Source: an uncultured Clostridia bacterium (GTDB lineage Bacteria > Bacillota > Clostridia > TANB77 > CAG-508). From it: a DNA stretch of 6,007 bases. The stretch spans positions 1-6,007 of the forward strand of contig CAKPKG010000044.1 of the NCBI GenBank assembly GCA_934167165.1, written 5' to 3'. A program made the translations under genes and the position numbers. The notes beneath the pieces are model-generated. The model did not search any database. It was not told the DNA's origin and saw only the letters and a program-made list of their open reading frames with translations. Positions 1-5,738 of the stretch are shown here, one piece after another (the first letter of the stretch is position 1; each line of letters opens with the position of its first letter).

Positions 1-986
1 TTACTTATATATTTCATAATGGAAATTACTTTTGAATAATTCATACGTTTTGGTCCTATTATTCCAATTGTTCCCATGTCTTTATTTCCTACTTTATGCT
101 TAAAAGTAATTATACTTAAATCTTTTAAGTCTTTATTTTCATTTTCATCACCAATATATACATTTATATCTTTGGCAAGTCCTGAATTTAATATTTCTAC
201 CATTTCTTCTTTAGTATCTAATATACTTAAGAAATTTTTTGCTGTATCTATTTTTTCAAACTCTGGAAAGTCAAAAGCTTTGCTTGCACCTTCTAAATAT
301 ATTTTGTTTGTTTCTTCTATTGCTTTATTCATTTGCTGTATTATAGGTTTTATAACCTTTGCCTGGCTTTTCATTGTTGATAAAATATATTCTTCCATAG
401 GTTTGTCTATTTTTTCTAAATGTTTTCCTCTTAATTTATTATTAAATGTAACATTTAAATCTTTTACTTGGTTTTGTGTAAGATCTTCATCATATTTAAT
501 AATAGTTTCTTTAACTGCCCCGTTTTCTGTAAGTATTACTGCCATTAAAAGTCTTTCTCCTAAAAGAATAAATTTTATGTCTTTTATTATATTACTTGCA
601 GAATCTGGTCCAATTGCTACTGTTGTGTAATGTGTCATTTCTGATATTGTATTTGTTGTTATTTTTGTTAAATCTTCTATTTCATTTACTTTTGTTTGTA
701 AATTTTGTTTTATATAATCAATTTCTTCTAATGTAATATTCTCGTCATTTAAAAGTTCATCTACGTAAAATCTATAACCTTTAACAGATGGAATTCTACC
801 TGCTGATGTATGTGGTTTTTCCAAATATCCTAAGCCTTCTAGTTCTGACATGTCATTTCTAATAGTTGCACTGCTACAATTTAATTCATAGCGTTCTAAA
901 ATAGCTGCTGAGCTTACTGGTTCTGCTGTGTTTATATATTCTTCTATTATTGCTTTTAATATATCTCTTTGTCTATTACTTAACAT
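1..986 (-). CDS. hrcA: Heat-inducible transcription repressor HrcA (3' end cut by window edge)
   Basis: HrcA represses class I heat-shock operons (hrcA-grpE-dnaK-dnaJ, groESL) by binding CIRCE operators, with GroEL needed for its activity (family knowledge). The frame is open from the ATG at 984-986 to the window edge, giving 328 residues. Family members are about 340-350 residues, so only the last few codons are missing. Residues 1-60 form the winged-helix DNA-binding domain: it opens MLSNRQRDIL and contains SSATIRNDMSELEGLGYLEK. The signature GRIPSVKGYRFYVD follows at 63-76. The C-terminus (305-328) has the family GxIGPxRMNYSKVI motif. I read the whole frame and saw no interruption. The start is set by AAAGGAGA at 991-998, five bases upstream of the ATG. 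The gene lies directly behind two CIRCE elements, so it is autoregulated. The rest of the chaperone operon should lie beyond the left edge. Confidence 0.97.
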   Translation of the reverse strand, partial: MLSNRQRDILKAIIEEYINTAEPVSSAAILERYELNCSSATIRNDMSELEGLGYLEKPHTSAGRIPSVKGYRFYVDELLNDENITLEEIDYIKQNLQTKVNEIEDLTKITTNTISEMTHYTTVAIGPDSASNIIKDIKFILLGERLLMAVILTENGAVKETIIKYDEDLTQNQVKDLNVTFNNKLRGKHLEKIDKPMEEYILSTMKSQAKVIKPIIQQMNKAIEETNKIYLEGASKAFDFPEFEKIDTAKNFLSILDTKEEMVEILNSGLAKDINVYIGDENENKDLKDLSIITFKHKVGNKDMGTIGIIGPKRMNYSKVISIMKYIS

Positions 987-1000
987 GTCTTCTCCTTTCA

Positions 1001-1027
1001 TTAGCACTTATTATTTCCGACTGCTAA
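1001..1027. promoter_or_regulatory. CIRCE operator, start-site proximal
   Basis: The left arm TTAGCACTT and right arm GACTGCTAA are separated by exactly 9 bases, the geometry of the CIRCE consensus (TTAGCACTC-N9-GAGTGCTAA). Each arm differs from the consensus at one or two positions. The element lies between the hrcA -10 box and the Shine-Dalgarno sequence and covers the expected transcription start near 1024. HrcA bound here would block initiation. Confidence 0.93.
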
Positions 1028-1030
1028 TTT

Positions 1031-1058
1031 ATTATACATCATTTCTAGCACTTGTCAA
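1031..1058 (-). promoter_or_regulatory. hrcA promoter (sigma-A type)
   Basis: On the minus strand TTGACA (1053-1058) and TATAAT (1031-1036) are both perfect consensus hexamers with a 16-base spacer. The A/T-only runs just upstream (TTTTTTGCAAAAAA around 1072-1085) could act as an UP element. The predicted start is near 1024, leaving a leader of about 38 bases. An intrinsically strong promoter sandwiched by two CIRCE sites fits repression at low temperature and rapid release on heat shock. Confidence 0.92.
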
Positions 1059-1071
1059 TAGAGTTTGCTAA
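1045..1071. promoter_or_regulatory. CIRCE operator, second copy overlapping the -35 box
   Basis: CTAGCACTT, a 9-base spacer, and GTTTGCTAA give the full 27-base CIRCE geometry. Each arm matches the consensus at about seven of nine positions, so this copy is somewhat weaker than the one at 1001-1027. It contains the whole TTGACA -35 hexamer (1053-1058), so HrcA binding here would exclude RNA polymerase. The two operators are centred 44 bases apart, about four helical turns, placing them on roughly the same face of the DNA. Confidence 0.87.
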
Positions 1072-1149
1072 TTTTTTGCAAAAAAATTAACAAAGCAAAT
1101 TAGTACTTTGTATTTATGCTTCAATATTTGTAATATTAATTATTACTGC

Positions 1150-1183
1150 AAATGAAAAAGGAGCTTACGCTCCTTTTTCATTT
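1150..1183. terminator. Rho-independent terminator of the prepilin-like gene
   Basis: A perfect 15-base inverted repeat (AAATGAAAAAGGAGC and its complement) surrounds a TTAC loop, with A-rich and T-rich stem flanks. It overlaps the TAA stop codon (1182-1184) of the leftward gene, so it ends that transcript. It also insulates the hrcA promoter from read-through. The symmetric A/T flanks would let it work in both directions. Confidence 0.9.
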
Positions 1184-2285
1184 AGGTACCAAACATTATA
1201 AAATAAATTGAATTTCCATTATCGCCTATAAAAACTGGATAATTAACTGTTTTTGTTGTTGTGTTTCCATTTTTATCCTCTTCTTCTTTTGTTGTTTCGC
1301 ACGATATTTTTGTTTCTGTTTGTTCTGTTACTTTCCATGTAGCAACTATTGTATCTGAAAGCAGTGCATCCCACCAAAAATTAGAATTCTTTATTCCAAA
1401 TGAATATGCTTGTCCAAATTCGTTTGGTTTAGTAATATCAATCCATTCTCCCGTATCACTTTTTGATCCAGCCTTTCCTTCTATTTGTATAATTTCAGCT
1501 ATAATGCTATCTGCCTCTTCTTTATTTTTTGCATTCCCAAATCTATCGATATATTGTGAAAAGACATTAATGGAATAAACTTTTTTGTCTGTTCTTTCTG
1601 TCGCAATTTCCTCATCTGTATATCCAAGCCCTTTTAATTTTTCATCAGTTACTGTGTTTCCCCATATTTTCCCTTCATATAAGTTAGTATCTGAACTTTG
1701 GTTGTTTTTTTCTGTAATTGTTCCATCTTTAGATATTTCATATTCTTTTCCTGTTTCTTTATCTGTAACTGTTACTTTATCTCCGTCTTTTTTAGCATCT
1801 GTCCACTTGTTACTATCATTTAGTTTATTTATTAAATCGTCTAAATCTACACTTCCATCTTTTGTGGTTGACGTTACAATTCCTTGCAAGCTATCGTTTT
1901 CTCCATCTAATGTTCCGTTTGATAATATTGTGTGAGCTTTTCCACTTTGTGTCCCTACTACTGTTAACTCTGTAAATTCAGTATTTAAGGTTATACTTTC
2001 CCATCTGTTACTTGTATTCTTATCATTAACAAGTTTCGCCTGTAGTCCTACTAAATTCAATTTTCCTGTTGCAGCATCATAATCTTCTCCATACATATAC
2101 ATTAATAAGTTTTCTTGTTCTGCTCTATATGCTGTATCTACTTTTGCTTGTCTTGTTCTTACAAATAACCCTCCATTTTCATTTGCAATGTTTACTGTTA
2201 CTGCTACTAATATTATCATCACTATTATTGTTATTATTAATGCTATTAGTGTTATACCTCTATTTTTCTTTAGTTTTTCTTTCAA
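1182..2285 (-). CDS. Prepilin-like secreted protein with class III (type IV pilin-type) N-terminus
   Basis: A 367-residue protein that I cannot name beyond its N-terminus. Residues 1-10 are a short basic leader ending in Gly10. An uninterrupted hydrophobic helix (11-34, starting ITLIALIITI) follows, the layout of a prepilin cut after Gly by a PilD-type peptidase. The Glu normally at +5 of the mature protein is Ala15. Two similar modules follow at 76-131 and 146-195, both ending in GK-x-(H/Y)-x-I-(x)n-G-T-(L/I). A Ser/Asn-rich linker lies near 194-201. The last 160 residues are acidic and contain aromatic clusters (NFWWDALL at 302-309, NSIYFIMFGT at the end); I do not recognise them. The start codon is TTG, fixed by AAAGGAGGAA seven bases upstream. 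The gene has its own promoter and terminator. It is probably displayed at the membrane or wall, or is a minor pilin. Confidence 0.85.
   Translation of the reverse strand: MKEKLKKNRGITLIALIITIIVMIILVAVTVNIANENGGLFVRTRQAKVDTAYRAEQENLLMYMYGEDYDAATGKLNLVGLQAKLVNDKNTSNRWESITLNTEFTELTVVGTQSGKAHTILSNGTLDGENDSLQGIVTSTTKDGSVDLDDLINKLNDSNKWTDAKKDGDKVTVTDKETGKEYEISKDGTITEKNNQSSDTNLYEGKIWGNTVTDEKLKGLGYTDEEIATERTDKKVYSINVFSQYIDRFGNAKNKEEADSIIAEIIQIEGKAGSKSDTGEWIDITKPNEFGQAYSFGIKNSNFWWDALLSDTIVATWKVTEQTETKISCETTKEEEDKNGNTTTKTVNYPVFIGDNGNSIYFIMFGT
1701..2060 (-). repeat. Two degenerate internal modules in the prepilin-like protein
   Basis: Residues 76-131 and 146-195 can be aligned by eye. Each starts with a Leu-rich segment (GLQAKLVND; DLINKLNDS), then Asn-x-Trp or Asn-Arg-Trp, a stretch ending in a Val-rich strand, GK-x-H/Y-x-I, and GTL or GTI followed by acidic/Asn residues. 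Similarity is at the protein level only, so the duplication is old. The module resembles short beta-rich segments seen behind prepilin helices in other clostridial proteins (recollection, not searched). Confidence 0.5.
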
Positions 2286-2290
2286 CTTTA

Positions 2291-2300
2291 TTCCTCCTTT
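2291..2300 (-). promoter_or_regulatory. Shine-Dalgarno site that fixes a TTG start
   Basis: AAAGGAGGAA is a near-perfect anti-16S match whose GGAGG core ends seven bases before the TTG at 2283-2285. No in-frame ATG near the N-terminus gives both a good ribosome site and an intact basic leader before Gly10. The TTG is therefore the best start. Confidence 0.88.
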
Positions 2301-2332
2301 GTTTTTAGCAATATCTGCTTTCTATAATAAGT

Positions 2333-2361
2333 ATTCTATATGTTTATTATTTACGTGTCAA
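2333..2361 (-). promoter_or_regulatory. Promoter of the prepilin-like gene
   Basis: On the minus strand TTGACA (2356-2361, perfect) and TAGAAT (2333-2338, five of six) are separated by exactly 17 bases. Transcription would begin near 2326, about 40 bases before the TTG codon. The region is divergent from the glycosyltransferase promoter at 2493-2520. Confidence 0.82.
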
Positions 2362-2404
2362 GATTTTCTTAGTTAAATTTTAAAAAATAGAACAAGATGA
2401 ATTC

Positions 2405-2417
2405 AGGGCAGTCCCCT
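2405..2417. repeat. Imperfect GC-rich palindrome in the divergent intergenic region
   Basis: AGGGCAGTCCCCT has AGGG and CCCT arms around a five-base centre, with further partial symmetry inside. It is a GC island in surroundings that are otherwise very AT-rich. It lies upstream of both divergent promoters. It could be a regulator site or a fragment of a dispersed repeat; nothing here decides which. Confidence 0.5.
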
Positions 2418-2430
2418 AGAATTTTCCCTT

Positions 2431-2456
2431 ACACATCACACATCACACATCACATC
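2431..2456. repeat. Short tandem repeat, 7-base unit
   Basis: Three perfect copies of ACACATC (2431-2451) are followed by a partial copy (ACATC, 2452-2456). The repeat is non-coding, lies between divergent promoters, and could change copy number by slippage. It is too short and too regular to be a CRISPR array. Confidence 0.85.
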
Positions 2457-2457
2457 T

Positions 2458-2487
2458 CCCACCTCAATTAACCCAAATACCCTACCC
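2458..2487 (-). other. Candidate G-quadruplex motif on the minus strand
   Basis: Four GGG runs on the minus strand (complements of CCC at 2458-2460, 2472-2474, 2480-2482 and 2485-2487) are separated by loops of 11, 5 and 2 bases. Further G runs lie at 2426-2428 and 2413-2416. The motif ends six bases before the -35 region of the glycosyltransferase gene. One loop exceeds the usual seven-base limit, so folding is uncertain. Confidence 0.4.
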
Positions 2488-2492
2488 ATGAT

Positions 2493-2520
2493 TTGCTTTT
2501 TTTGTTTTATATTGTATAAT
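2493..2520 (+). promoter_or_regulatory. Promoter of the peptidoglycan glycosyltransferase gene
   Basis: A perfect TATAAT at 2515-2520 has a weak -35 candidate, TTGCTT (2493-2498), at a 16-base spacing. The expected start is near 2527, giving a leader of roughly 20 bases before the ATG. The -10 box is convincing; the -35 box is not. Confidence 0.65.
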
Positions 2521-2545
2521 AATTGTATATTTAGGTGGTGAGTTT

Positions 2546-3199
2546 ATGAAAAAGTTTTTATTTAAGCTAATACTATGGATTTTGATTTTACTAATTCTAG
2601 TTTCTTCTGTATTTATTGGGCTAGGATATTTAAAATATAAAGATGCTATAAATAATTTAAGTGTGGTTGATGCTGTAAATCAAATTAGGTCAAAGGAAAA
2701 CTACGTAAAGCTTGAAGACATTTCTGTAGATTACAAAAATGCTGTTGTTGCAGTGGAAGATCATAGATTTTATTTTCATAAAGGAATTGATATTATTTCT
2801 ATGCTTAGGGCCACATATGTAAATGTAAGAAGTTCTTCTCTTGCTTATGGAGCAAGTACTATTACTCAGCAAGTTGGAAGACTGTTATATTTTACTCAAG
2901 AAAAATCTCCAATAAGAAAAACAGCAGAAATTTTTGTTGCATTTGATTTAGAAAAAAATTATTCAAAAGATGAAATTCTTGAACTTTATTTAAATATTAT
3001 TTATTTTGGTAATGGTTATACTGGTATAAAAGATGCTAGTTATGGCTACTTTAAAAAATCTCCTAAAGATTTAACTTTTTATGAAGCAACATATTTAGCA
3101 GGACTTCCAAATGCACCTAGTGTTTATTCTGAAAATGAAAAATTGGGAGAAGAAAGAAGATTGCAAGTTGTAGAAGCAGTAAATAAATATAGTGAATAA
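2546..3199 (+). CDS. Monofunctional peptidoglycan glycosyltransferase (GT51 family)
   Basis: A membrane-anchored enzyme that polymerises lipid II into glycan strands on the outer face of the cytoplasmic membrane. It is 217 residues long, close to MtgA/SgtB-type proteins, and has no transpeptidase domain. A transmembrane helix spans about residues 4-29. The GT51 motifs appear in order: EDHRF with catalytic Glu71; GASTITQQ at 102-109; RKTAE with the second catalytic Glu128; KDEILELYLN at 141-150, followed by YFG; and AGLPNAPS at 185-192. A degenerate RxxxVL-like motif follows near 204-210. All key residues are present, so it should be active. AGGTGGTGA (2533-2541) precedes the ATG, and a hairpin terminator follows the stop. 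It stands alone, reading against its neighbours. It resembles the glycosyltransferase half of class A PBPs, but the frame stops cleanly after that domain. Confidence 0.94.
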   Translation: MKKFLFKLILWILILLILVSSVFIGLGYLKYKDAINNLSVVDAVNQIRSKENYVKLEDISVDYKNAVVAVEDHRFYFHKGIDIISMLRATYVNVRSSSLAYGASTITQQVGRLLYFTQEKSPIRKTAEIFVAFDLEKNYSKDEILELYLNIIYFGNGYTGIKDASYGYFKKSPKDLTFYEATYLAGLPNAPSVYSENEKLGEERRLQVVEAVNKYSE

Positions 3200-3209
3200 A
3201 AAACAAGAC

Positions 3210-3238
3210 AAGCCTTAAATTTTACGAATTTAAGGCTT
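3210..3238. terminator. Bidirectional Rho-independent terminator between convergent genes
   Basis: AAGCCTTAAATT and its perfect complement AATTTAAGGCTT surround a five-base loop. On the plus strand the stem is followed by ATTTATATTATTT. On the minus strand it is followed by GTCTTGTTTTTT, the better U-tract. It lies between the stop codons of the glycosyltransferase gene (3199) and the exported-protein gene (3254), and probably ends both transcripts. Confidence 0.9.
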
Positions 3239-3253
3239 ATTTATATTATTTAA

Positions 3254-3961
3254 TTAAAGTACTGGGCGGAATGTTATATTCCCAGCAGCCCCACACGAAC
3301 CACCATAAAAAGACCAATCCGTTCCGTAATCGTTGCCTCCTTTCTTACCAGCTATAATAGAGAAGAAGTTTTTTCTTACAGCATATGGATACCCATAATC
3401 CGCCCCTAAATAAACGTCTCCATATCCCCTTGATTGGTACCACGAATTTCCCCCCATTTCTTCTTTTGTAATTTTATCTACCTGTTCAACTCTCGTTAAA
3501 TTTTCAGCATTATTTATTAGACTTTGTCCATTCGCTCTTATAGTGTCATCTGTTATTTTTGTATCGGCCTCACTTAATACACCAGCAGTAAAACTATGGG
3601 TTTTTCCCCAATCTATAACACCTGTTATATTGTCAGTTGTTGAATAATGGCTATTTCCATTTATTGTTACTGTTAATCCAGTCTTTTTTCCTTCTCCTGC
3701 TGTTCCGTAATTACTGTTTGAAAGATAGCTTACCGCTGCCCACTCTTTGTTTGTTGCCATATGTGGGTCTAAACTTGTTCCCTCTAAAGCTTGTCCTGCA
3801 TCTTTCATTTGTAATGCCATATCAAAAAATTCTGATATTGTTTTACCTGTTAATACAGTGTTTCCAGCTTCTTTTATTGCTATTGCTCCATTTACAGTAT
3901 TTATTATTCCTAAAGTTATTATTAGTAGTATTGTTATGCTTAAAATTTTTATTTTTCTCAT
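3254..3961 (-). CDS. Sec-exported protein with putative C-type-lectin/FGE-like C-terminal half
   Basis: A 235-residue protein of unknown function. Residues 1-25 are a Sec signal peptide (MRKIK, hydrophobic core 6-20, polar NTVNG before Ala26). The segment DPHMATNKEWAAVSYL (65-80), then YSTTDNITGV (106-115), and the C-terminus ending FRPVL resemble the later part of FGE-sulfatase/C-type-lectin-fold domains, as I recall from variable clostridial pilin-like proteins (for example NTEWGAVAYL and FRVVL). This is recognition by eye, not a search. Residues 169-235 are rich in Gly, Tyr, Trp and Phe, with one Cys (223). That stretch is more GC-rich than the rest of the gene. An in-frame GTG nine bases upstream (3970) lies inside the ribosome site GAGGTG, so the ATG at 3959-3961 is chosen. 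The gene sits 48 bases behind the repeat protein and probably shares its transcript. Confidence 0.8.
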   Translation of the reverse strand: MRKIKILSITILLIITLGIINTVNGAIAIKEAGNTVLTGKTISEFFDMALQMKDAGQALEGTSLDPHMATNKEWAAVSYLSNSNYGTAGEGKKTGLTVTINGNSHYSTTDNITGVIDWGKTHSFTAGVLSEADTKITDDTIRANGQSLINNAENLTRVEQVDKITKEEMGGNSWYQSRGYGDVYLGADYGYPYAVRKNFFSIIAGKKGGNDYGTDWSFYGGSCGAAGNITFRPVL

Positions 3962-3966
3962 TCTTT

Positions 3967-3974
3967 TCACCTCA
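3967..3974 (-). promoter_or_regulatory. Ribosome-binding site that decides the exported-protein start
   Basis: TGAGGTGA lies six bases before the ATG at 3959-3961. The alternative GTG start at 3968-3970 is part of this very sequence and has no ribosome site of its own. The shorter protein, beginning MRKIK, is therefore preferred. Confidence 0.8.
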
Positions 3975-4009
3975 TATTTATTATTGGTAGTAATTTAATT
4001 CATTTTGCC

Positions 4010-5716
4010 TTAACTTCCTGTTGGTTGGTATTTACTTACCCATATTCCTTTTTTTGTGTTTCCTTCAAATGCTGATTGTATTGTATATGTGCTTGGTAAG
4101 TCTTTACCATTTAACTGTTTGTTGTTTTCATCTATTAACAACACATCTGTTATTGTGTTGTCATTTCTGTATGCATATCTTGGAATATATACCCACCAGG
4201 TTTCTATTCCATTTTTTACTACTTTTACATTTGCATATATTCTGTTATTGTAATCATACCATAAATTGTTTAAACAAAATTCTTCTAAATTTGTTATAGT
4301 TGATAATTGTACTTCATATTTAAAAGTTTTTGTGTCTTTGTCATATATTTCTAAATATGTGTCTTGCTTTGTAAATCCTGTTAAATAAGGTATTGTTTTT
4401 GTATTTAAGTTTGTTGTATATTTGTTACTTACTGGACTTGGCTGATATTTGCTTACCCATATTCCTTTTTTGTTATTTCCTTCAAATGCTGATTGTACTG
4501 TATATGTGCTTGGTAAATCTTTTCCATTTAGTGGCTTATTGTTTTCATCTAGGAATATTACTTCTGTTGATGTATTATCATTTCTATATGCATATCTTGG
4601 AATCCACACCCACCAAGTTTCTATGTTGTTTATTACAACTTTTACATTTGCCCATATTTTATTATCATAGTCAAACCATAAATTTTCTTGTGAAAATTTG
4701 GACAAATTCTTTACTTCTGATGCTTTTACTTCTTTAGAAAATGTTCCAGAATCTTTATCATACACTTCTAAATATGTATTATCTTTATCAAAACCAGATA
4801 AGTCTGGTATATAGTAAGCATCTTCTGTGCTTACATTTCTTGTTACATTTGTAGGTTGATATTTGCTTATTAATAAGCCTTTTTTAGAATTTCCTTCAAA
4901 TGCTGATTGCACTGCATATCCTTCTGGTAAGGTTTCTGCTCCTTGTTCGCCTGTTTTATTTTCGTTGTTTATAAATATTGTGTTTGTTGTGGTTCCCACA
5001 TTTTGGTAAGCATATCTTGGTATCCATACCCACCAGCTCTCTACGTCATCACTATCTACTTTTATATTTGCCCAAACTCTATTAGCATAGTCATATAATA
5101 TGTAATTACTTTCATCTTTTGTTATTTGATTTGGTCTGTCTTTTTCTATCCATTCACTTACTGGCATTTCATATGTTTCTTCTGTAATTGCACTGTTTTC
5201 GTCTAGTTTGTAAAATACTAAGCTTGTTACTTCTAACCCAAATCCATTTAAGTCTGGCTCATAGTAACTTGTATTATTTACAGTTACCCATTTTGCATCA
5301 TATTTTATTTTTGTGTATTGTTTTGATTTGTTTCGTTCTCCACCATTTAATATATAATCAAGTTCTTCAATGCTATGAACGTTGTTTCCATGTATTTTTG
5401 TAGGTTTTACTTTATATACTATATCGTATTGCTTATTGTATATGTATTTGTTTTCTTCTCCTTTTTTGCCTGTGTTTACATAGTATATGTCAAATGCCTT
5501 TTCATTTTCTCCTGTTATAGCCTTTTCAAATCCTGACTCTATATAACTATTAGTCGGCTTATTAGTTTCAATGCTGAAACCTCCCCAATAGATAATTTCT
5601 TTTTTTAAAGATAAATCCCAACTTTTTGTATCTTCTATTGGTATTTCTTTTAGGAAAGAGGTTTCTGCTGTTTTAATATTTCCTCCTGTTGACATATCTT
5701 CTTGTTCTGCCATCAT
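4010..5716 (-). CDS. Triple-repeat surface protein body, separated from its prepilin head by a frameshift
   Basis: Counted from the first ATG the body is 568 residues, but this is probably not a true start: no ribosome site precedes it. The same frame stays open upstream to 5791, reading KDIGLIGKAREAKFRTDL, a typical continuation after a prepilin helix. Residues 1-150 include a segment resembling pilin-like linkers (KIHGNNVHSIEELDYIL, 107-123). Three tandem modules follow, each with WWV(W/Y)IPRYAY at 228-237, 368-377 and 507-516, then QSAFEG, then KKG(I/L)(W/L)(V/I)SKYQP. The VWIPRYAY...GIWVSKY pattern resembles the opening of FGE/C-type-lectin-fold domains (recognition by eye). The matching C-terminal half is absent, but similar sequence is found in the next gene. 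There is no sorting signal or C-terminal membrane anchor. The exported-protein gene follows after 48 bases. Confidence 0.8.
   Translation of the reverse strand: MMAEQEDMSTGGNIKTAETSFLKEIPIEDTKSWDLSLKKEIIYWGGFSIETNKPTNSYIESGFEKAITGENEKAFDIYYVNTGKKGEENKYIYNKQYDIVYKVKPTKIHGNNVHSIEELDYILNGGERNKSKQYTKIKYDAKWVTVNNTSYYEPDLNGFGLEVTSLVFYKLDENSAITEETYEMPVSEWIEKDRPNQITKDESNYILYDYANRVWANIKVDSDDVESWWVWIPRYAYQNVGTTTNTIFINNENKTGEQGAETLPEGYAVQSAFEGNSKKGLLISKYQPTNVTRNVSTEDAYYIPDLSGFDKDNTYLEVYDKDSGTFSKEVKASEVKNLSKFSQENLWFDYDNKIWANVKVVINNIETWWVWIPRYAYRNDNTSTEVIFLDENNKPLNGKDLPSTYTVQSAFEGNNKKGIWVSKYQPSPVSNKYTTNLNTKTIPYLTGFTKQDTYLEIYDKDTKTFKYEVQLSTITNLEEFCLNNLWYDYNNRIYANVKVVKNGIETWWVYIPRYAYRNDNTITDVLLIDENNKQLNGKDLPSTYTIQSAFEGNTKKGIWVSKYQPTGS
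4013..4396 (-). repeat. Repeat module 3 of the surface protein
   Basis: Residues 441-568, from TIPYLTGF to SKYQPTGS at the C-terminus. Key motifs are LEIYDKDTKTF, NNLWYDYNNRIYANVKVV, WWVYIPRYAYRNDN, LNGKDLPSTYTIQSAFEG and KKGIWVSKYQP. It is close to module 2 in DNA as well as protein, especially over the last 60 codons, so the two arose by a recent duplication or are kept alike by gene conversion. Confidence 0.92.
4439..4816 (-). repeat. Repeat module 2 of the surface protein
   Basis: Residues 301-426, from YYIPDLSGF to SKYQP. Key motifs are LEVYDKDSGTF, ENLWFDYDNKIWANVKVV, WWVWIPRYAYRNDN, LNGKDLPSTYTVQSAFEG and KKGIWVSKYQP. The WW motif lies 140 residues after that of module 1 and 139 before that of module 3, so the spacing is nearly fixed. 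Confidence 0.92.
4853..5266 (-). repeat. Repeat module 1 of the surface protein (most diverged)
   Basis: Residues 151-288, from YYEPDLNGF to SKYQP. It keeps ILYDYANRVWANIKV, WWVWIPRYAY, a shorter LPEGYAVQSAFEG, and KKGLLISKYQP. It lacks the YDKD and LNGKDLP motifs shared by modules 2 and 3. It is probably the ancestral copy, or the one no longer homogenised with the others. Confidence 0.88.
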
Positions 5717-5738
5717 TCTTATTTGGGTAAGATCTGTT

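Noticed and set aside
76..630. Open frame on the plus strand opposite hrcA
   Set aside because: It is fully antisense to an intact, well-recognised hrcA and has no ribosome site or family-like motif. It is a by-product of AT-rich codon use.
1090..1111. ACAAAG ... CTTTGT inverted repeat upstream of the hrcA promoter
   Set aside because: Six-base arms with a 10-base spacer are expected by chance in DNA this AT-rich, and there is no link to a known operator.
1100..1126. Possible third CIRCE element (TTAGTACTT followed by 9 bases)
   Set aside because: The left half fits, but the right arm matches the consensus at only about three of nine positions.
2069..2376. Leu-rich plus-strand frames opposite the start of the prepilin-like gene
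   Set aside because: They are reverse reads of the hydrophobic prepilin helix and its 5' region. Their composition is low-complexity and they have no translation signal.
2431..2456. CRISPR array
   Set aside because: Repeat units are seven bases with no spacers; it is a simple tandem repeat.
2690..2872. Minus-strand frame inside the glycosyltransferase gene
   Set aside because: It is antisense to the GT51 catalytic motifs and has no ribosome site or recognisable content.
3637..4737. Several Leu/Tyr-rich plus-strand frames opposite the exported and repeat proteins
   Set aside because: They mirror the minus-strand genes, and the repeated ones simply follow the three repeat modules. No ribosome sites were seen.
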